Shown: one piece after another, positions 15,580 to 23,920 of the stretch
How positions within the stretch are numbered: position 1 is the first letter of the stretch
How the letters are laid out: each line of letters begins with the position of its first letter
NCBI GenBank assembly: GCA_035267815.1
Contig: DATFLK010000086.1
Location: forward strand, 1 to 40,623
DNA from: DATFLK01 sp035267815
GTDB lineage: Bacteria > Pseudomonadota > Zetaproteobacteria > Mariprofundales > Mariprofundaceae
Direction of reading: 5' to 3'
Length of the DNA stretch: 40,623 nt
Made by a program: the position numbers and the translations under genes
Notes under the pieces: model-generated
What the model was told of the DNA's origin: nothing
Seen by the model: the letters and a program-made list of their open reading frames with translations, nothing else
The model's database searches: none

Positions 15580-16413
15580 TCAATCCTCGTGCGAGAATGA
15601 CTTGATGATGTAGCCGCCGGACTTCTCGTCCAGCTCCAGTACCAGCAGCCCGCGCGTCTGCGCCTCCTCCAGCAACTGGCCGAAGCTGCGGAAGCCGTGA
15701 TAACCCTCCGAGAATCCGGGCTTGCGGCGTTTCAGGGTCTGTTTGACCATCGAGCCCCACACCTTGTCCTCTTCGCCGCGCTCTTTGAAGAGATCCTCAA
15801 CCGTCGCCAGCACCAACTCGATCCCCTCCTGCTTCAGCGCCTCGGCATCCTCGGCGGCATCGCCGCCGTTCTCCTTGGCGCCCTTCTTCGGTTTGGCCTT
15901 GGCGCGACGCCGTTTGCTCTTCCCCTTGTTCTCGGACTCGCGCACCAGGTCGTCATAGTAGATGAACTCGTCGCAGTTGGAGGTGAGCAAGTCGGAGGTG
16001 GAATTTTTGACGCCGACGCCGATTACCACCTTGTCGTTCTCCCTGAGCTTGGAAACCAGCGGCGAGAAATCGGAATCGCCCGAAATGATCACGAAGGTGT
16101 CGACATGTGCCTTGGTGTAACAGAGGTCGAGTGCATCGACGACCATACGGATATCGGCCGAGTTCTTGCCAGTCTGGCGCACATGCGGGATATCGATCAG
16201 TTCGAAAGCGGCCTCGTGCATCGGCGCCTTGAACTCCTTGTAGCGACCCCAATCGCAGTAGGCCTTCTTGACGACGATGTTCCCCTTCAGGAGCAACCGC
16301 TCCAGCACCTTCTCGATATCGAAAGCGGCGTATTTGGCATCGCGCACGCCGAGCGCCACGTTCTCGAAATCGCAGAACAGCGCCATGCTGTGGGTATTGT
16401 TGTGATCGCTCAT
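15580..16413 (-). CDS. NYN domain (PIN-like) protein with C-terminal LOTUS/OST-HTH domain
   Basis: 277 aa. Residues 10-155 form a NYN domain (LabA/DUF88 type): FCDFENVA with D15 and N18, SADIRMVVDAL with D87 and D93, and ISGDSDFSPL with D113 and D115. These acidic residues form the metal site of PIN-fold ribonucleases. A lysine-rich linker (about 164-182) precedes a LOTUS/OST-HTH domain (about 195-272: TLKRRKPGFSEGYHGFRSFG and later GGYIIKSF), which binds RNA, notably G-quadruplex RNA in studied cases. The architecture matches a widespread but little-studied bacterial family. The role is probably RNA turnover or regulation. It lies just upstream of the 6S-like RNA on the same strand. Confidence 0.88.
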   Translation of the reverse strand: MSDHNNTHSMALFCDFENVALGVRDAKYAAFDIEKVLERLLLKGNIVVKKAYCDWGRYKEFKAPMHEAAFELIDIPHVRQTGKNSADIRMVVDALDLCYTKAHVDTFVIISGDSDFSPLVSKLRENDKVVIGVGVKNSTSDLLTSNCDEFIYYDDLVRESENKGKSKRRRAKAKPKKGAKENGGDAAEDAEALKQEGIELVLATVEDLFKERGEEDKVWGSMVKQTLKRRKPGFSEGYHGFRSFGQLLEEAQTRGLLVLELDEKSGGYIIKSFSHED

Positions 16414-16485
16414 GGCATCCCCTTGGTCGCGTCATGCGACACCCCCGAGCATATATTACCCGGAGGACGATGGCGAAACCGCGTT

Positions 16486-17682
16486 TCAGGTCACCTGATA
16501 CAGCACGTCACCGCCCTTCAGCAGCGCCTCGTTCTCCAGCTCCTGCAACAGCTCCAGCAGCATGGCCGACTCGTGCGTCAGAAGCCGCATCTTCTCGACT
16601 AGGTCGGCACGCGCCGCCCCCGCCTGTGCAGCCTCAAGCAGTTTGGCCCCGAGCCGGTGCAACCTTTCGTGCGGCCTCTCCAGCGCCCGATAGAGCTCGT
16701 TGTCGGCGAACTCGCGGCCGGCACCATAGTACCACTGTCCCAGCTTGCAGCGATGCGAATCGAGCTCGGCCCGCGAAGCGCAGATGGCGGCATCGCTGTT
16801 GCCGTTGAAAGCGATCTGCGTGACCTGCGCAATCAACGCCTGACGCCACTGCACATGGTCGAGAATGGCCATGTGAATCAACCCGGTCGGCAGGCCGGAC
16901 CAGCGCTGGTCGCGGCGGATGAAGGCGAGGTATTCGTCGAGCGGCATCGGCCGGCCGATCCAGAAGCCCTGCGCCTCGGTGCAGCCGGAGTGCAGCAGGA
17001 AATCGTAGGACTCGGAGGTTTCGACCCCCTCAGCGACGATATCCATCTTGAGCTGGTGGGCCATACGGATACTGGCCTGCACGATGGTGGTGCTGCGTTC
17101 GGATTCGACCATGCGGCGGATCAGCCCCTGATCGATCTTGACGGTGCTGAAGGGCCACTTGCTGAGGCTGTCGATAGAGGAGTAGCCGGTACCGTAGTCA
17201 TCCATCGCCAGTTTCACGCCCATTCCCGTCAACGCCTTCAGACTGCGGCGCAGCATCAGGTTGTCCTCGTTGATCACCGATGCCTCAGTCAACTCCACCT
17301 GCAGGTTGGCCGCGTTGAGCTGTTCGAACCGGATCGCCTCATCGATCAGATCAACCATCCGCTGGTCGGCGAAATCGCAGGCTGAAAGGTTGAAGGAGGT
17401 GACAAGACCGGCATCGATGCCGTTGATGATGAACATGTCCTCGACCAGCTTCGGAAACATCGTCCGGCTGATCGTCGTGATGAAGCCACTCTCCTCGGCC
17501 ATCGGCAGAAAGGCGTTCGGCATGATCACGCGGCCATCCGACCGAATCCAGCGTAGCAGCGCCTCGCCACCGCTCATGCGGCCGGTGACCAGCGATACCT
17601 TGGGCTGGTAATAGAAGGCCAGTTCACCCTTCTGCAATGCGGCAGCCAGACTCTCCTGCGAGATTCCTGTTTCGTCCACCAT
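16486..17682 (-). CDS. EAL-domain c-di-GMP phosphodiesterase with C-terminal CZB zinc-sensing domain
   Basis: 398 aa from ATG 17682. The EAL domain spans about 10-255 and keeps the key residues: EALLR (E40), N99 in SFNLS, ELTE (E130, E133), DDYGTGYSS (D161, D162), VKID (K182) and AEGVET (E218). It is therefore probably active in cleaving c-di-GMP to pGpG. Residues about 268-385 form a CZB domain with the expected 3His-1Cys zinc ligands H276 (DHVQW), C312 (CKLGQWYYG), H338 and H342 (PHERLH). CZB binds zinc tightly in the diguanylate cyclase DgcZ, inhibiting it; here the domain is fused to the opposite enzyme. There are no membrane segments, so it is cytosolic. The start is preceded by GGGAGG and by an inverted repeat in the leader. 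Confidence 0.9.
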   Translation of the reverse strand: MVDETGISQESLAAALQKGELAFYYQPKVSLVTGRMSGGEALLRWIRSDGRVIMPNAFLPMAEESGFITTISRTMFPKLVEDMFIINGIDAGLVTSFNLSACDFADQRMVDLIDEAIRFEQLNAANLQVELTEASVINEDNLMLRRSLKALTGMGVKLAMDDYGTGYSSIDSLSKWPFSTVKIDQGLIRRMVESERSTTIVQASIRMAHQLKMDIVAEGVETSESYDFLLHSGCTEAQGFWIGRPMPLDEYLAFIRRDQRWSGLPTGLIHMAILDHVQWRQALIAQVTQIAFNGNSDAAICASRAELDSHRCKLGQWYYGAGREFADNELYRALERPHERLHRLGAKLLEAAQAGAARADLVEKMRLLTHESAMLLELLQELENEALLKGGDVLYQVT

Positions 17683-17691
17683 GGTACCTCC

Positions 17692-17749
17692 CTGTCCCGG
17701 CCGGAAAGCATGCCCGTTTACCGGCCATTCGGCCAGCCGACCGGGACAG
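17692..17749 (-). repeat. Inverted repeat in the leader of the EAL-CZB gene
   Basis: CTGTCCCGG (17692-17700) and CCGGGACAG (17741-17749) are perfect 9-bp inverted arms, 40 nt apart. The arm nearest the gene overlaps the first base of the GGGAGG ribosome binding site. The paired form could partly hide the site, or act as an hpf terminator without a T-run. I recognise no known riboswitch. Confidence 0.45.
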
Positions 17750-17769
17750 AAAGAGCCGCTACGGGGCGG

Positions 17770-18132
17770 TCAGGTCGAGGCGACCTCGTCGACTGTATGG
17801 CGTTTGACGTCGCCGCGCTGGCGCCGCTGGTAATCCTCCAGCTGGCGGTAGGCGGCACTGAAGGCATCGCGCAACGCCACGTAGGCATCCTCGCGGGCAT
17901 GATCCTGCGGGTCGCGGCTGACTACGACCTCACCCTGCGGCAGCGTGATCTCGATATGGACGCTGTAGAGCTTGCCGTGATGGTGGCGCCGATGCGGCGC
18001 CTCAATCGTCACCCGACAGGTGGTGATCTGGTCGTAGAACTGTTCGAGCTTCGACATCTTGTCGTACACCGCTGCCTCCAAGGCGTCGGACGGTTCCATA
18101 TGGCGAAAGGTGATCTGCGGTGATACCTGCAT
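17770..18132 (-). CDS. hpf: Ribosome hibernation promoting factor, short HPF/RaiA family
   Basis: 120 aa from ATG 18132. The frame is open further upstream, but those codons do not resemble protein and the HPF start MQVSPQITFRHMEPSDALE is typical. The family binds the 30S subunit at the A/P-site region and promotes inactive 70S or 100S particles. Visible landmarks are DALEAAVYDKMSKLEQFYDQ (helix 1), CRVTIEAPHRRHHHGKLYSV and ALRDAFSAAYRQLEDYQRRQ (helix 2). The length suits short HPF, without the long-form dimerisation domain. It has a perfect TATAAT 48 nt upstream. It is followed on the same strand by the EAL-CZB gene. Confidence 0.9.
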   Translation of the reverse strand: MQVSPQITFRHMEPSDALEAAVYDKMSKLEQFYDQITTCRVTIEAPHRRHHHGKLYSVHIEITLPQGEVVVSRDPQDHAREDAYVALRDAFSAAYRQLEDYQRRQRGDVKRHTVDEVAST

Positions 18133-18180
18133 GTTGAACCCCCATCTTGGTGGTCGGAGGCGCATCGCCCCCGCATCTCT

Positions 18181-18186
18181 ATTATA
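18181..18186 (-). promoter_or_regulatory. Consensus -10 box for hpf
   Basis: TATAAT on the minus strand, 48 nt upstream of the hpf ATG. No strong -35 is present at 16-18 nt. The remaining divergent gap (18133-18323) contains no other gene. Confidence 0.55.
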
Positions 18187-18323
18187 GCCGAAAACGGCGC
18201 CGGAGCGCTGGCGAATCTCCCCTCCCTCGACTATGTTGATTAAGCGGACAATCGAGGTGAAACAGTGCAGCGACATGGCCCGAAAAAAGCCGGACCGATG
18301 ACCGAACCGCAACGGAGGCGTGC

Positions 18324-20495
18324 GTGAACACCGTTTTCCTGCGCAACCATCGTCGCCGGCTGGCGTGGCTCGCCGCCGTCATCCTCGCCGCAGCCCTCTT
18401 CATCACCGTGCTACCGGAACTGATGCGCTACGGCGCCATGACCATGCTCGAACGGCAGGGAGCAAAGCATGTCTCGATCGAGGATATCGACTTCAACCCC
18501 TTCAAAGGTACCTTCGAACTGCGCCGGCTCGAAACCGCCTCAGGGCTAAAGCTTGACCATGTCAGGCTGAGGCTCGACTGGTGGCCCCTGTGGCGTCAGC
18601 GGCTACGGGTCACCGAGCTGGAGGCCGACCAGCTACATCTGACGCTGTCCGAAAAGCCGGACGGAACGCTGATGATCGGGCACATCACCATGCCCACCGC
18701 CACGGAATCTTCGGAGGATGAACCGCCGACCTTGAGCCTCTCACTGCCCGAGACCAACCTCAGCCATATCACGCTGACCATCAATTTGATGACGTCGAAA
18801 GGGGAAGCGGCTCGCACCATCCACCTTTCGCTCGACAACCTGCATTTGCAGATGCTTTCCCTCTCCCCAAAGGAGATCGCCTTGGCGACATTGCGGTTGA
18901 GCGGGCTTGCGACCGACGATTCGGCCGGTCTTCTGCCGAAAAGCATCCGCAGCATCGCGCTAACCAATCTGTATGGCGATCCCGGCAAAAGCATCAAGCT
19001 GGAGAAGGCCGATATCGATACCATCATGCTGGCGCCCCCGGCGCCGCTACAGGGTGGCGGCGTCAAACGCATCGCCGCGAAGGGGATCGAACTGACCGCC
19101 GACGGCGATTTGAGCGTCGTCCATGTCGGCGTGGACAAGATCGCCCTGCCGGACAGCGACGGAACGCATCTCGGCAGCATCGACGACATCGAACTGGGAG
19201 GAGTGCAACTGCGGCAATTGGCCAGCAAGCCGTTGCTGGAGGCGCAGCAGGTGACGCTTGCCAACATCACCCTGCCGGCGGATGCCGCCGTCTCGCTGGG
19301 TCGCATAAAAAACATCCGCGCAGATGCATTACAGGCCGATACGCACCACGCTGCGATGCAGTCGCTGACATTGAGCGGTCTGAACGGCGACCTGCTGCGC
19401 CGCAAAGACGGCGCCATTGCGATACCGAAGCTGTCACCGACCAAGTCCCGTGGAAAAAGCCGGGCAGCCCCGTTTACGCTACGCATCGGCACGCTGGCCA
19501 TGAGCGGCAACAACCGGCTGAGCTTCCGTGACGAATCGATCAAACCGACTTTCAAAAGCAGTGTCGATATCCGCCGCTTCTCCCTCGCGCCGCTTGTGTT
19601 CGATACCTCAGGGAAGGGGAAGCCGAAAAAAGGCAAGCTTGCCGCCACACTCGTCTTCAACCGGCAGACCACCCTGACCACGGATGGTTCACTGACACCG
19701 GGCACGGCCCGTTTCGCCCTGGACCTCCATACCACCGTCAAGGATCTGCACTTGCCCCGTCTCTCCAGCTATGCCGAAAGGATGATGGATGTCTCCATTC
19801 AAACCGGAAAGCTGGATCTCGACAGTCAGGCACGGATGGCGCGCGGCGCGCTGGATTCCCAAAACAGCCTACATATCCGTAATCTGCAGGTGACGGTCGG
19901 AAAGAATGCACCGAGCGCCGACGGCATGCCGATCAGCATGGCGCTCGCCGTGGTCCAGGATGACAACGGCGATATCGATCTCAAGGTGCCGCTGAGCGGA
20001 AAAATGGACGAGCTGAAGGTCGGTATCGACGATGCCGTCAACCAGGCGCTGATGAAGGCCCTGCAGCAGGCATCCCTGTACTATGCGGCACAGTTCCTCT
20101 ACCCCTACGGCGCGATTATTCCGGTGTATAACGCCATTAAGGGAATGGCCATGGCGCAACCGGCCCTGTCACCGATGCCCTTTACACCGGGATCGGACAA
20201 ACTGGATAAGACGGCGACGGCCTACAGCGACAAGATCGCCGCGCTGCTCAAAGCCAAACCGGGGATCCGACTGCAGGTCTGCGGCATCACCGCCACCGCC
20301 GAATTCACCACCGACAACAAAAAACAGAGGCTTCCGAACGAAGAAAAGCTGCTCGATCTTGCCCGACAGCGTTCGACGCGGGTCGTCAACACCATTACCG
20401 CCCAGGGCGTCGATCCCGGGCGTCTCTTCGCCTGCAAACCGGAGATCGACCGTGCAACAGATGCCAAAGGACGGGTGGAGCTGCTGCTGCAATAA
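18324..20495 (+). CDS. DUF748 (AsmA-like) envelope protein with OmpA-like C-terminus
   Basis: 723 aa from GTG 18324, which has GGAGG five bases upstream. One N-terminal membrane helix (about 13-33, LAWLAAVILAAALFITVLPE) anchors a long periplasmic part made mostly of beta-rich repeats typical of AsmA-like/DUF748 proteins: IEDIDFNPFKGTFELRRLET and later TLAMSGNNRLSFRDESIKPT. The DVSIQTGKLDLDSQARM and PLSGKMDELKVGID segments are hallmarks. The last 100 residues (IRLQVCGITATAE, RSTRVVNTITAQGVDPGRLF) look OmpA-like, suggesting peptidoglycan contact. AsmA-like proteins are thought to help move lipids between membranes; a role here is inference. It ends convergently 9 nt from nspC. Confidence 0.83.
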   Translation: MNTVFLRNHRRRLAWLAAVILAAALFITVLPELMRYGAMTMLERQGAKHVSIEDIDFNPFKGTFELRRLETASGLKLDHVRLRLDWWPLWRQRLRVTELEADQLHLTLSEKPDGTLMIGHITMPTATESSEDEPPTLSLSLPETNLSHITLTINLMTSKGEAARTIHLSLDNLHLQMLSLSPKEIALATLRLSGLATDDSAGLLPKSIRSIALTNLYGDPGKSIKLEKADIDTIMLAPPAPLQGGGVKRIAAKGIELTADGDLSVVHVGVDKIALPDSDGTHLGSIDDIELGGVQLRQLASKPLLEAQQVTLANITLPADAAVSLGRIKNIRADALQADTHHAAMQSLTLSGLNGDLLRRKDGAIAIPKLSPTKSRGKSRAAPFTLRIGTLAMSGNNRLSFRDESIKPTFKSSVDIRRFSLAPLVFDTSGKGKPKKGKLAATLVFNRQTTLTTDGSLTPGTARFALDLHTTVKDLHLPRLSSYAERMMDVSIQTGKLDLDSQARMARGALDSQNSLHIRNLQVTVGKNAPSADGMPISMALAVVQDDNGDIDLKVPLSGKMDELKVGIDDAVNQALMKALQQASLYYAAQFLYPYGAIIPVYNAIKGMAMAQPALSPMPFTPGSDKLDKTATAYSDKIAALLKAKPGIRLQVCGITATAEFTTDNKKQRLPNEEKLLDLARQRSTRVVNTITAQGVDPGRLFACKPEIDRATDAKGRVELLLQ

Positions 20496-20504
20496 CCCCG
20501 TCGT

Positions 20505-21638
20505 TCAGGAGAGACGGTTGCGGAAATCCTCGTAGGTGAAGCGGCGGACGACGTCGAGCTCGCCCGACTCGCGCAGGATGGCGATGTCGGGATGTCGTAC
20601 GCCGTTAAACATCGTCGTCTTGACCATCGTATAGTGCATCATGTCCTCAAAGAGCAGCCGGCTGCCGATCTGCAGTGGCTCATCGAAAGCGTAGTCGCCA
20701 ATGACATCGCCGGCAAGGCAGGAGGTGCCGCCGAGCCGGTAGCTGTGTACCCTCTCTCCTGGCCGGCCCGCACCGGTAATATCGGGACGGTAGGGCATCT
20801 CCAACACGTCCGGCATGTGCGCCGTGGCCGAGATATCGAGAATCGCCACCGGCAACCCGTCGGTCGGCACGATATCGAGTACACTGGCGACGAGCTCACC
20901 GGTGCGCCAGGCCACCGCCCCGCCCGGCTCCAGATAGACCTCGACCCCCCAGCGTTCGCGAAAGGCCTTGATACGGTTGATCAGGAGATCGACATCGTAG
21001 CCCTCGCGCGTCATCAGATGTCCGCCGCCGAAGTTGACCCATTTCAGATGCGGGATGTATCTTCCGAAACGCGCCTCGAAGGCATCGATCAGGTTCACGG
21101 AGGATTGTGCCAGATTCTCGCACAGCGCATGCGCGTGTAACCCCTCGATGCCGGTCAAATCAGTCCCCTCCAGATGCCCCGGCCGCACGCCGAGGCGCGA
21201 GCCCGCGGCACATGGGTTGTAGAGATCGGTGGCTACCTCTGAGATACTAGGGTTCACGCGGATGCCGCAGGAGCATCCCGCCCTCATTGCCTTCGGACCG
21301 AAGCGCTGCCACTGCGCCACCGAATTGAAGACGATGTGGCCGGCCATCAAGGTGATCGCATCGAACTCGTCCTCGCGGTAGGCGGCCGAGTAGATATGGC
21401 TCTCTCCCTTGAACTCCTCGTATGAAAGCTGCAACTCGTAGAGCGAACTAGCCGTGCAACCGGAAAGGTAGTCCCGGATCAGTGGAAAGACGGACCACAT
21501 GGCAAAGCCCTTCAGGGCCAGGATGACTTTGCAGCCGGCCTGCCGCTGTACCCTGTCGATCAGCTCGAGGTTGCCCCTGAGCCTCGACTCCTCCAGCACG
21601 TAGCAGGGGCTCGGTACCTGCCGGGGATCGGATGCCAT
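20505..21638 (-). CDS. nspC: Carboxynorspermidine decarboxylase
   Basis: 377 aa, the family's length. A fold III PLP enzyme that decarboxylates carboxynorspermidine or carboxyspermidine to norspermidine or spermidine. The PLP lysine is K43 in LALKGFAMWSVFP. The glycine loop WVNFGGGHLMT and the LEPGGAVAWRTGELVASVLD segment bind the cofactor phosphate. GTSCLAGDVIGDYAFD holds the C-terminal catalytic cysteine. The start ATG overlaps by one base the stop of the dehydrogenase gene upstream, giving a two-gene operon for one pathway. Confidence 0.93.
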   Translation of the reverse strand: MASDPRQVPSPCYVLEESRLRGNLELIDRVQRQAGCKVILALKGFAMWSVFPLIRDYLSGCTASSLYELQLSYEEFKGESHIYSAAYREDEFDAITLMAGHIVFNSVAQWQRFGPKAMRAGCSCGIRVNPSISEVATDLYNPCAAGSRLGVRPGHLEGTDLTGIEGLHAHALCENLAQSSVNLIDAFEARFGRYIPHLKWVNFGGGHLMTREGYDVDLLINRIKAFRERWGVEVYLEPGGAVAWRTGELVASVLDIVPTDGLPVAILDISATAHMPDVLEMPYRPDITGAGRPGERVHSYRLGGTSCLAGDVIGDYAFDEPLQIGSRLLFEDMMHYTMVKTTMFNGVRHPDIAILRESGELDVVRRFTYEDFRNRLS

Positions 21639-22843
21639 CAGACCGAAAGGCTGCCGGTGAAAGGCTCATCGACCCACGGCAGGCCGTGGGCGTTCAGCGC
21701 TGCCATGAAGGGGTCGGGATCGAATTGCTCCATGTTCCAAACGCCGGGCCGTTTCCACGCGCCGGTCAACACCATCATGGCACCGATCATCGCCGGCACG
21801 CCGGTGGTGTAGCTAACCGCCTGCGCATAGGTCTCGCGGTAGCAGGCCTCGTGGTCGCAGATGTTGTAGATGTAGCGCGATACCGGTTTATCGTCCTTGC
21901 TGCCGGTGATGATGCAGCCGATATTGGTCTTGCCGCGGGTTCTGGGTCCGAGCGATGCCGGATCTGGCAGCAGTGCCTTCAGAAACTGAATCGGCACGAT
22001 CTCGCGCCCCTCGAATACGATCGGCTCGATCGAATCAAGCCCGATATTGCGGAACACCTCCAGGTGCTTCAGATAGGCGTCGCCGAAGGTCATCCAGAAG
22101 CGCATGCGCTTCACGCCGGGGATATGGACGGCCAGCGACTCCATCTCCTCGTGATAGAGCAGGTACATCTTCTTGGGGCCGATCTCCGGGAAATCGAAGA
22201 CCTGCGAGATCGCCATCGGCGGCGTCTCGATCCACTCGCCGTTCTCGTAGTAACGGCCGTTGCTCGTCACCTCGCGGATATTGATCTCCGGATTGAAGTT
22301 GGTGGCAAACGGATAGCCGTGATCGCCGGCGTTGCAGTCGAGGATGTCGATCGTATCGACCCGGTCGAAGTGGTGCTTCAGCGCATGGGCGCAGAAGACG
22401 TTGGTCACACCCGGATCGAAGCCGGAGCCGAGCAGTGCAGTGAGTCCGGCCTGCTCGAAGCGCTCGCGGTAGGCCCACTGCCACTTGTACTCGAATTTCG
22501 CCTCGTCGGGCGGCTCGTAGTTAGCGGTGTCGAGATAATCCACCCCGGTCTCCAGACAGGCCTCCATGATGGTCAGGTCCTGGTAGGGGAGCGCCACGTT
22601 GATGACGATCGCGGGCGCCACCTCGCGGATCAGCGCCACCAGCGCCGGCACATGGTCGGCATCGACCTGTGCGGTACGGATCGTGCGGCCAGTCTTGCCC
22701 CGGATCTCCTCGGCGATCACATCGCATTTCGGTTTCGTGCGCGAGGCCAGCGTAATCTCCGAAAAGACCTCCGACACCTGCGCGCATTTGTGGGCCACCA
22801 CCCGGCCGACGCCACCGGCGCCGATAATCAGTACACTGCTCAT
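21638..22843 (-). CDS. Carboxynorspermidine synthase (saccharopine dehydrogenase family)
   Basis: 401 aa from ATG 22843, preceded by GGGGAAGGG; the frame extends 32 codons upstream, but the Rossmann motif directly after MSSVLIIGAGGVGRVV fixes the start. It reductively condenses aspartate semialdehyde with putrescine or 1,3-diaminopropane, giving carboxyspermidine or carboxynorspermidine. The saccharopine-dehydrogenase-like core is visible in INVALPYQDLTIMEACLETG, then DYLDTANYEPPDEAKFEYKW and GSGFDPGVTNVFCAHALKHH. Its stop overlaps the nspC start, confirming the pathway assignment. The 243-nt divergent gap to speB contains promoters and a 10-bp palindrome (23025-23034) but no gene. Confidence 0.92.
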   Translation of the reverse strand: MSSVLIIGAGGVGRVVAHKCAQVSEVFSEITLASRTKPKCDVIAEEIRGKTGRTIRTAQVDADHVPALVALIREVAPAIVINVALPYQDLTIMEACLETGVDYLDTANYEPPDEAKFEYKWQWAYRERFEQAGLTALLGSGFDPGVTNVFCAHALKHHFDRVDTIDILDCNAGDHGYPFATNFNPEINIREVTSNGRYYENGEWIETPPMAISQVFDFPEIGPKKMYLLYHEEMESLAVHIPGVKRMRFWMTFGDAYLKHLEVFRNIGLDSIEPIVFEGREIVPIQFLKALLPDPASLGPRTRGKTNIGCIITGSKDDKPVSRYIYNICDHEACYRETYAQAVSYTTGVPAMIGAMMVLTGAWKRPGVWNMEQFDPDPFMAALNAHGLPWVDEPFTGSLSV

Positions 22844-23030
22844 ACCCTTCCCCGGTCCGTTGAATCGGGCATCGCGAAAACGGCATTTCCGCCATGCCCG
22901 CATCCCATCTTCTGATACGCGAAACGCGCGTGCATCCATGCACTCCGCCTATTGAAGCACAGGCATGCGCCCCCGCAAGGGCGATGCAGACTAACCGCTT
23001 TTATGACCCAGGCAATCGTCAGGCGCAAGC

Positions 23031-23058
23031 TTGCCTGCCTGCCACAGCAGCGTATCTT
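23031..23058 (+). promoter_or_regulatory. Candidate sigma-70 promoter of speB
   Basis: TTGCCT at 23031-23036 and TATCTT at 23053-23058, separated by 16 bp, lie 28 nt before the agmatinase start. The palindrome GCAAGCTTGC (23025-23034) overlaps the -35 and could be a regulator site. Prediction only. Confidence 0.4.
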
Positions 23059-23086
23059 TGCATGATTCTGATCGAGGAGATTCGCC

Positions 23087-23920
23087 ATGCGATTCCTGAA
23101 CGCTGTCGCCGCCGATGCACCACATCGCATCCGCCTGATCGGCGCCCCATTCGACGGCACCGTCTCGTTTCGGCCGGGCGCCCGTTTCGGCCCCGCCGCC
23201 CTTCGCGAGGCCTCGCACGGCATCGAGACCTACTCACCGGTGCTCGATCGCGATATCGAGTCGTTGAAGATCGGCGATGCCGGCGATCTGGAGCTGCCGT
23301 TCGGCGACACCGGCGCGGCGCTGGCCTGCATCGGCGATGCGGTGGCGCAGTGCCTGCACGACGGCGCCCTGCCATTCCTTCTCGGCGGCGAACACCTAGT
23401 CTCGCTGGCCGCCATCGAGGCGGTGCTGGAGCAGCACCCCGATCTCGTTGTCATCCAGCTCGATGCGCATGCCGACCAGCGCGACGACTTCCTCGGTGTC
23501 CGGCTCTCGCACGCCACCGTCATGCGCCGCGTCTGTGAACGGATCGGTTTCGACCGGCTGCGCCAGATCGGCATTCGATCCGGCACCGCCGTGGAGTATG
23601 CGCTGATGCGCCAGTACGACACGTTGACCACCTTCCGGGAGGAGGATCTGCAGGCGCTGCGCGACTGGATCGGCAGTCGTCCGCTCTACCTGACGGTCGA
23701 TCTGGATGTCTTCGATCCGGCCTGCTTCCCCGGCACGGGGACGCCGGAGCCCGGCGGCATCGGCTGGTGGGAGTTTCAACGCACCGTGCAGGCGCTGCAG
23801 GGGTGCCGAATGGTCGGGGGTGATGCGGTGGAACTGGCGCCGCAGCTCGATGCCTCCGGCTGCTCATCGGTACTGGCAGCCAAATGCGTGCGGGAGATGC
23901 TGCTACTCGCCGGCGGCTGA
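23087..23920 (+). CDS. speB: Agmatinase (ureohydrolase family)
   Basis: 277 aa from ATG 23087, with GAGGAGA upstream. It hydrolyses agmatine to putrescine and urea. The binuclear manganese ligands are all present: H103 in LLGGEHLVS, D126, H128 and D130 in QLDAHADQRD, and D205 and D207 in TVDLDVFDPA. The SHATVMRRVCE segment (about 141-151) suits agmatinase rather than arginase, and E249 closes the site (DAVELAP). It is divergent from the carboxynorspermidine genes, which use its product. It overlaps the convergent pssA 3' end by 18 bp. Confidence 0.9.
   Translation: MRFLNAVAADAPHRIRLIGAPFDGTVSFRPGARFGPAALREASHGIETYSPVLDRDIESLKIGDAGDLELPFGDTGAALACIGDAVAQCLHDGALPFLLGGEHLVSLAAIEAVLEQHPDLVVIQLDAHADQRDDFLGVRLSHATVMRRVCERIGFDRLRQIGIRSGTAVEYALMRQYDTLTTFREEDLQALRDWIGSRPLYLTVDLDVFDPACFPGTGTPEPGGIGWWEFQRTVQALQGCRMVGGDAVELAPQLDASGCSSVLAAKCVREMLLLAGG

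Noticed and set aside
17692..17749. c-di-GMP riboswitch in front of the EAL-CZB gene
   Set aside because: The inverted repeat lacks the GEMM receptor and tetraloop features; only a simple hairpin is supported.
23025..23034. GCAAGCTTGC palindrome as a dedicated operator
   Set aside because: Only 10 bp and embedded in a probable -35 region; expected by chance at this length, so it is mentioned only with the speB promoter.
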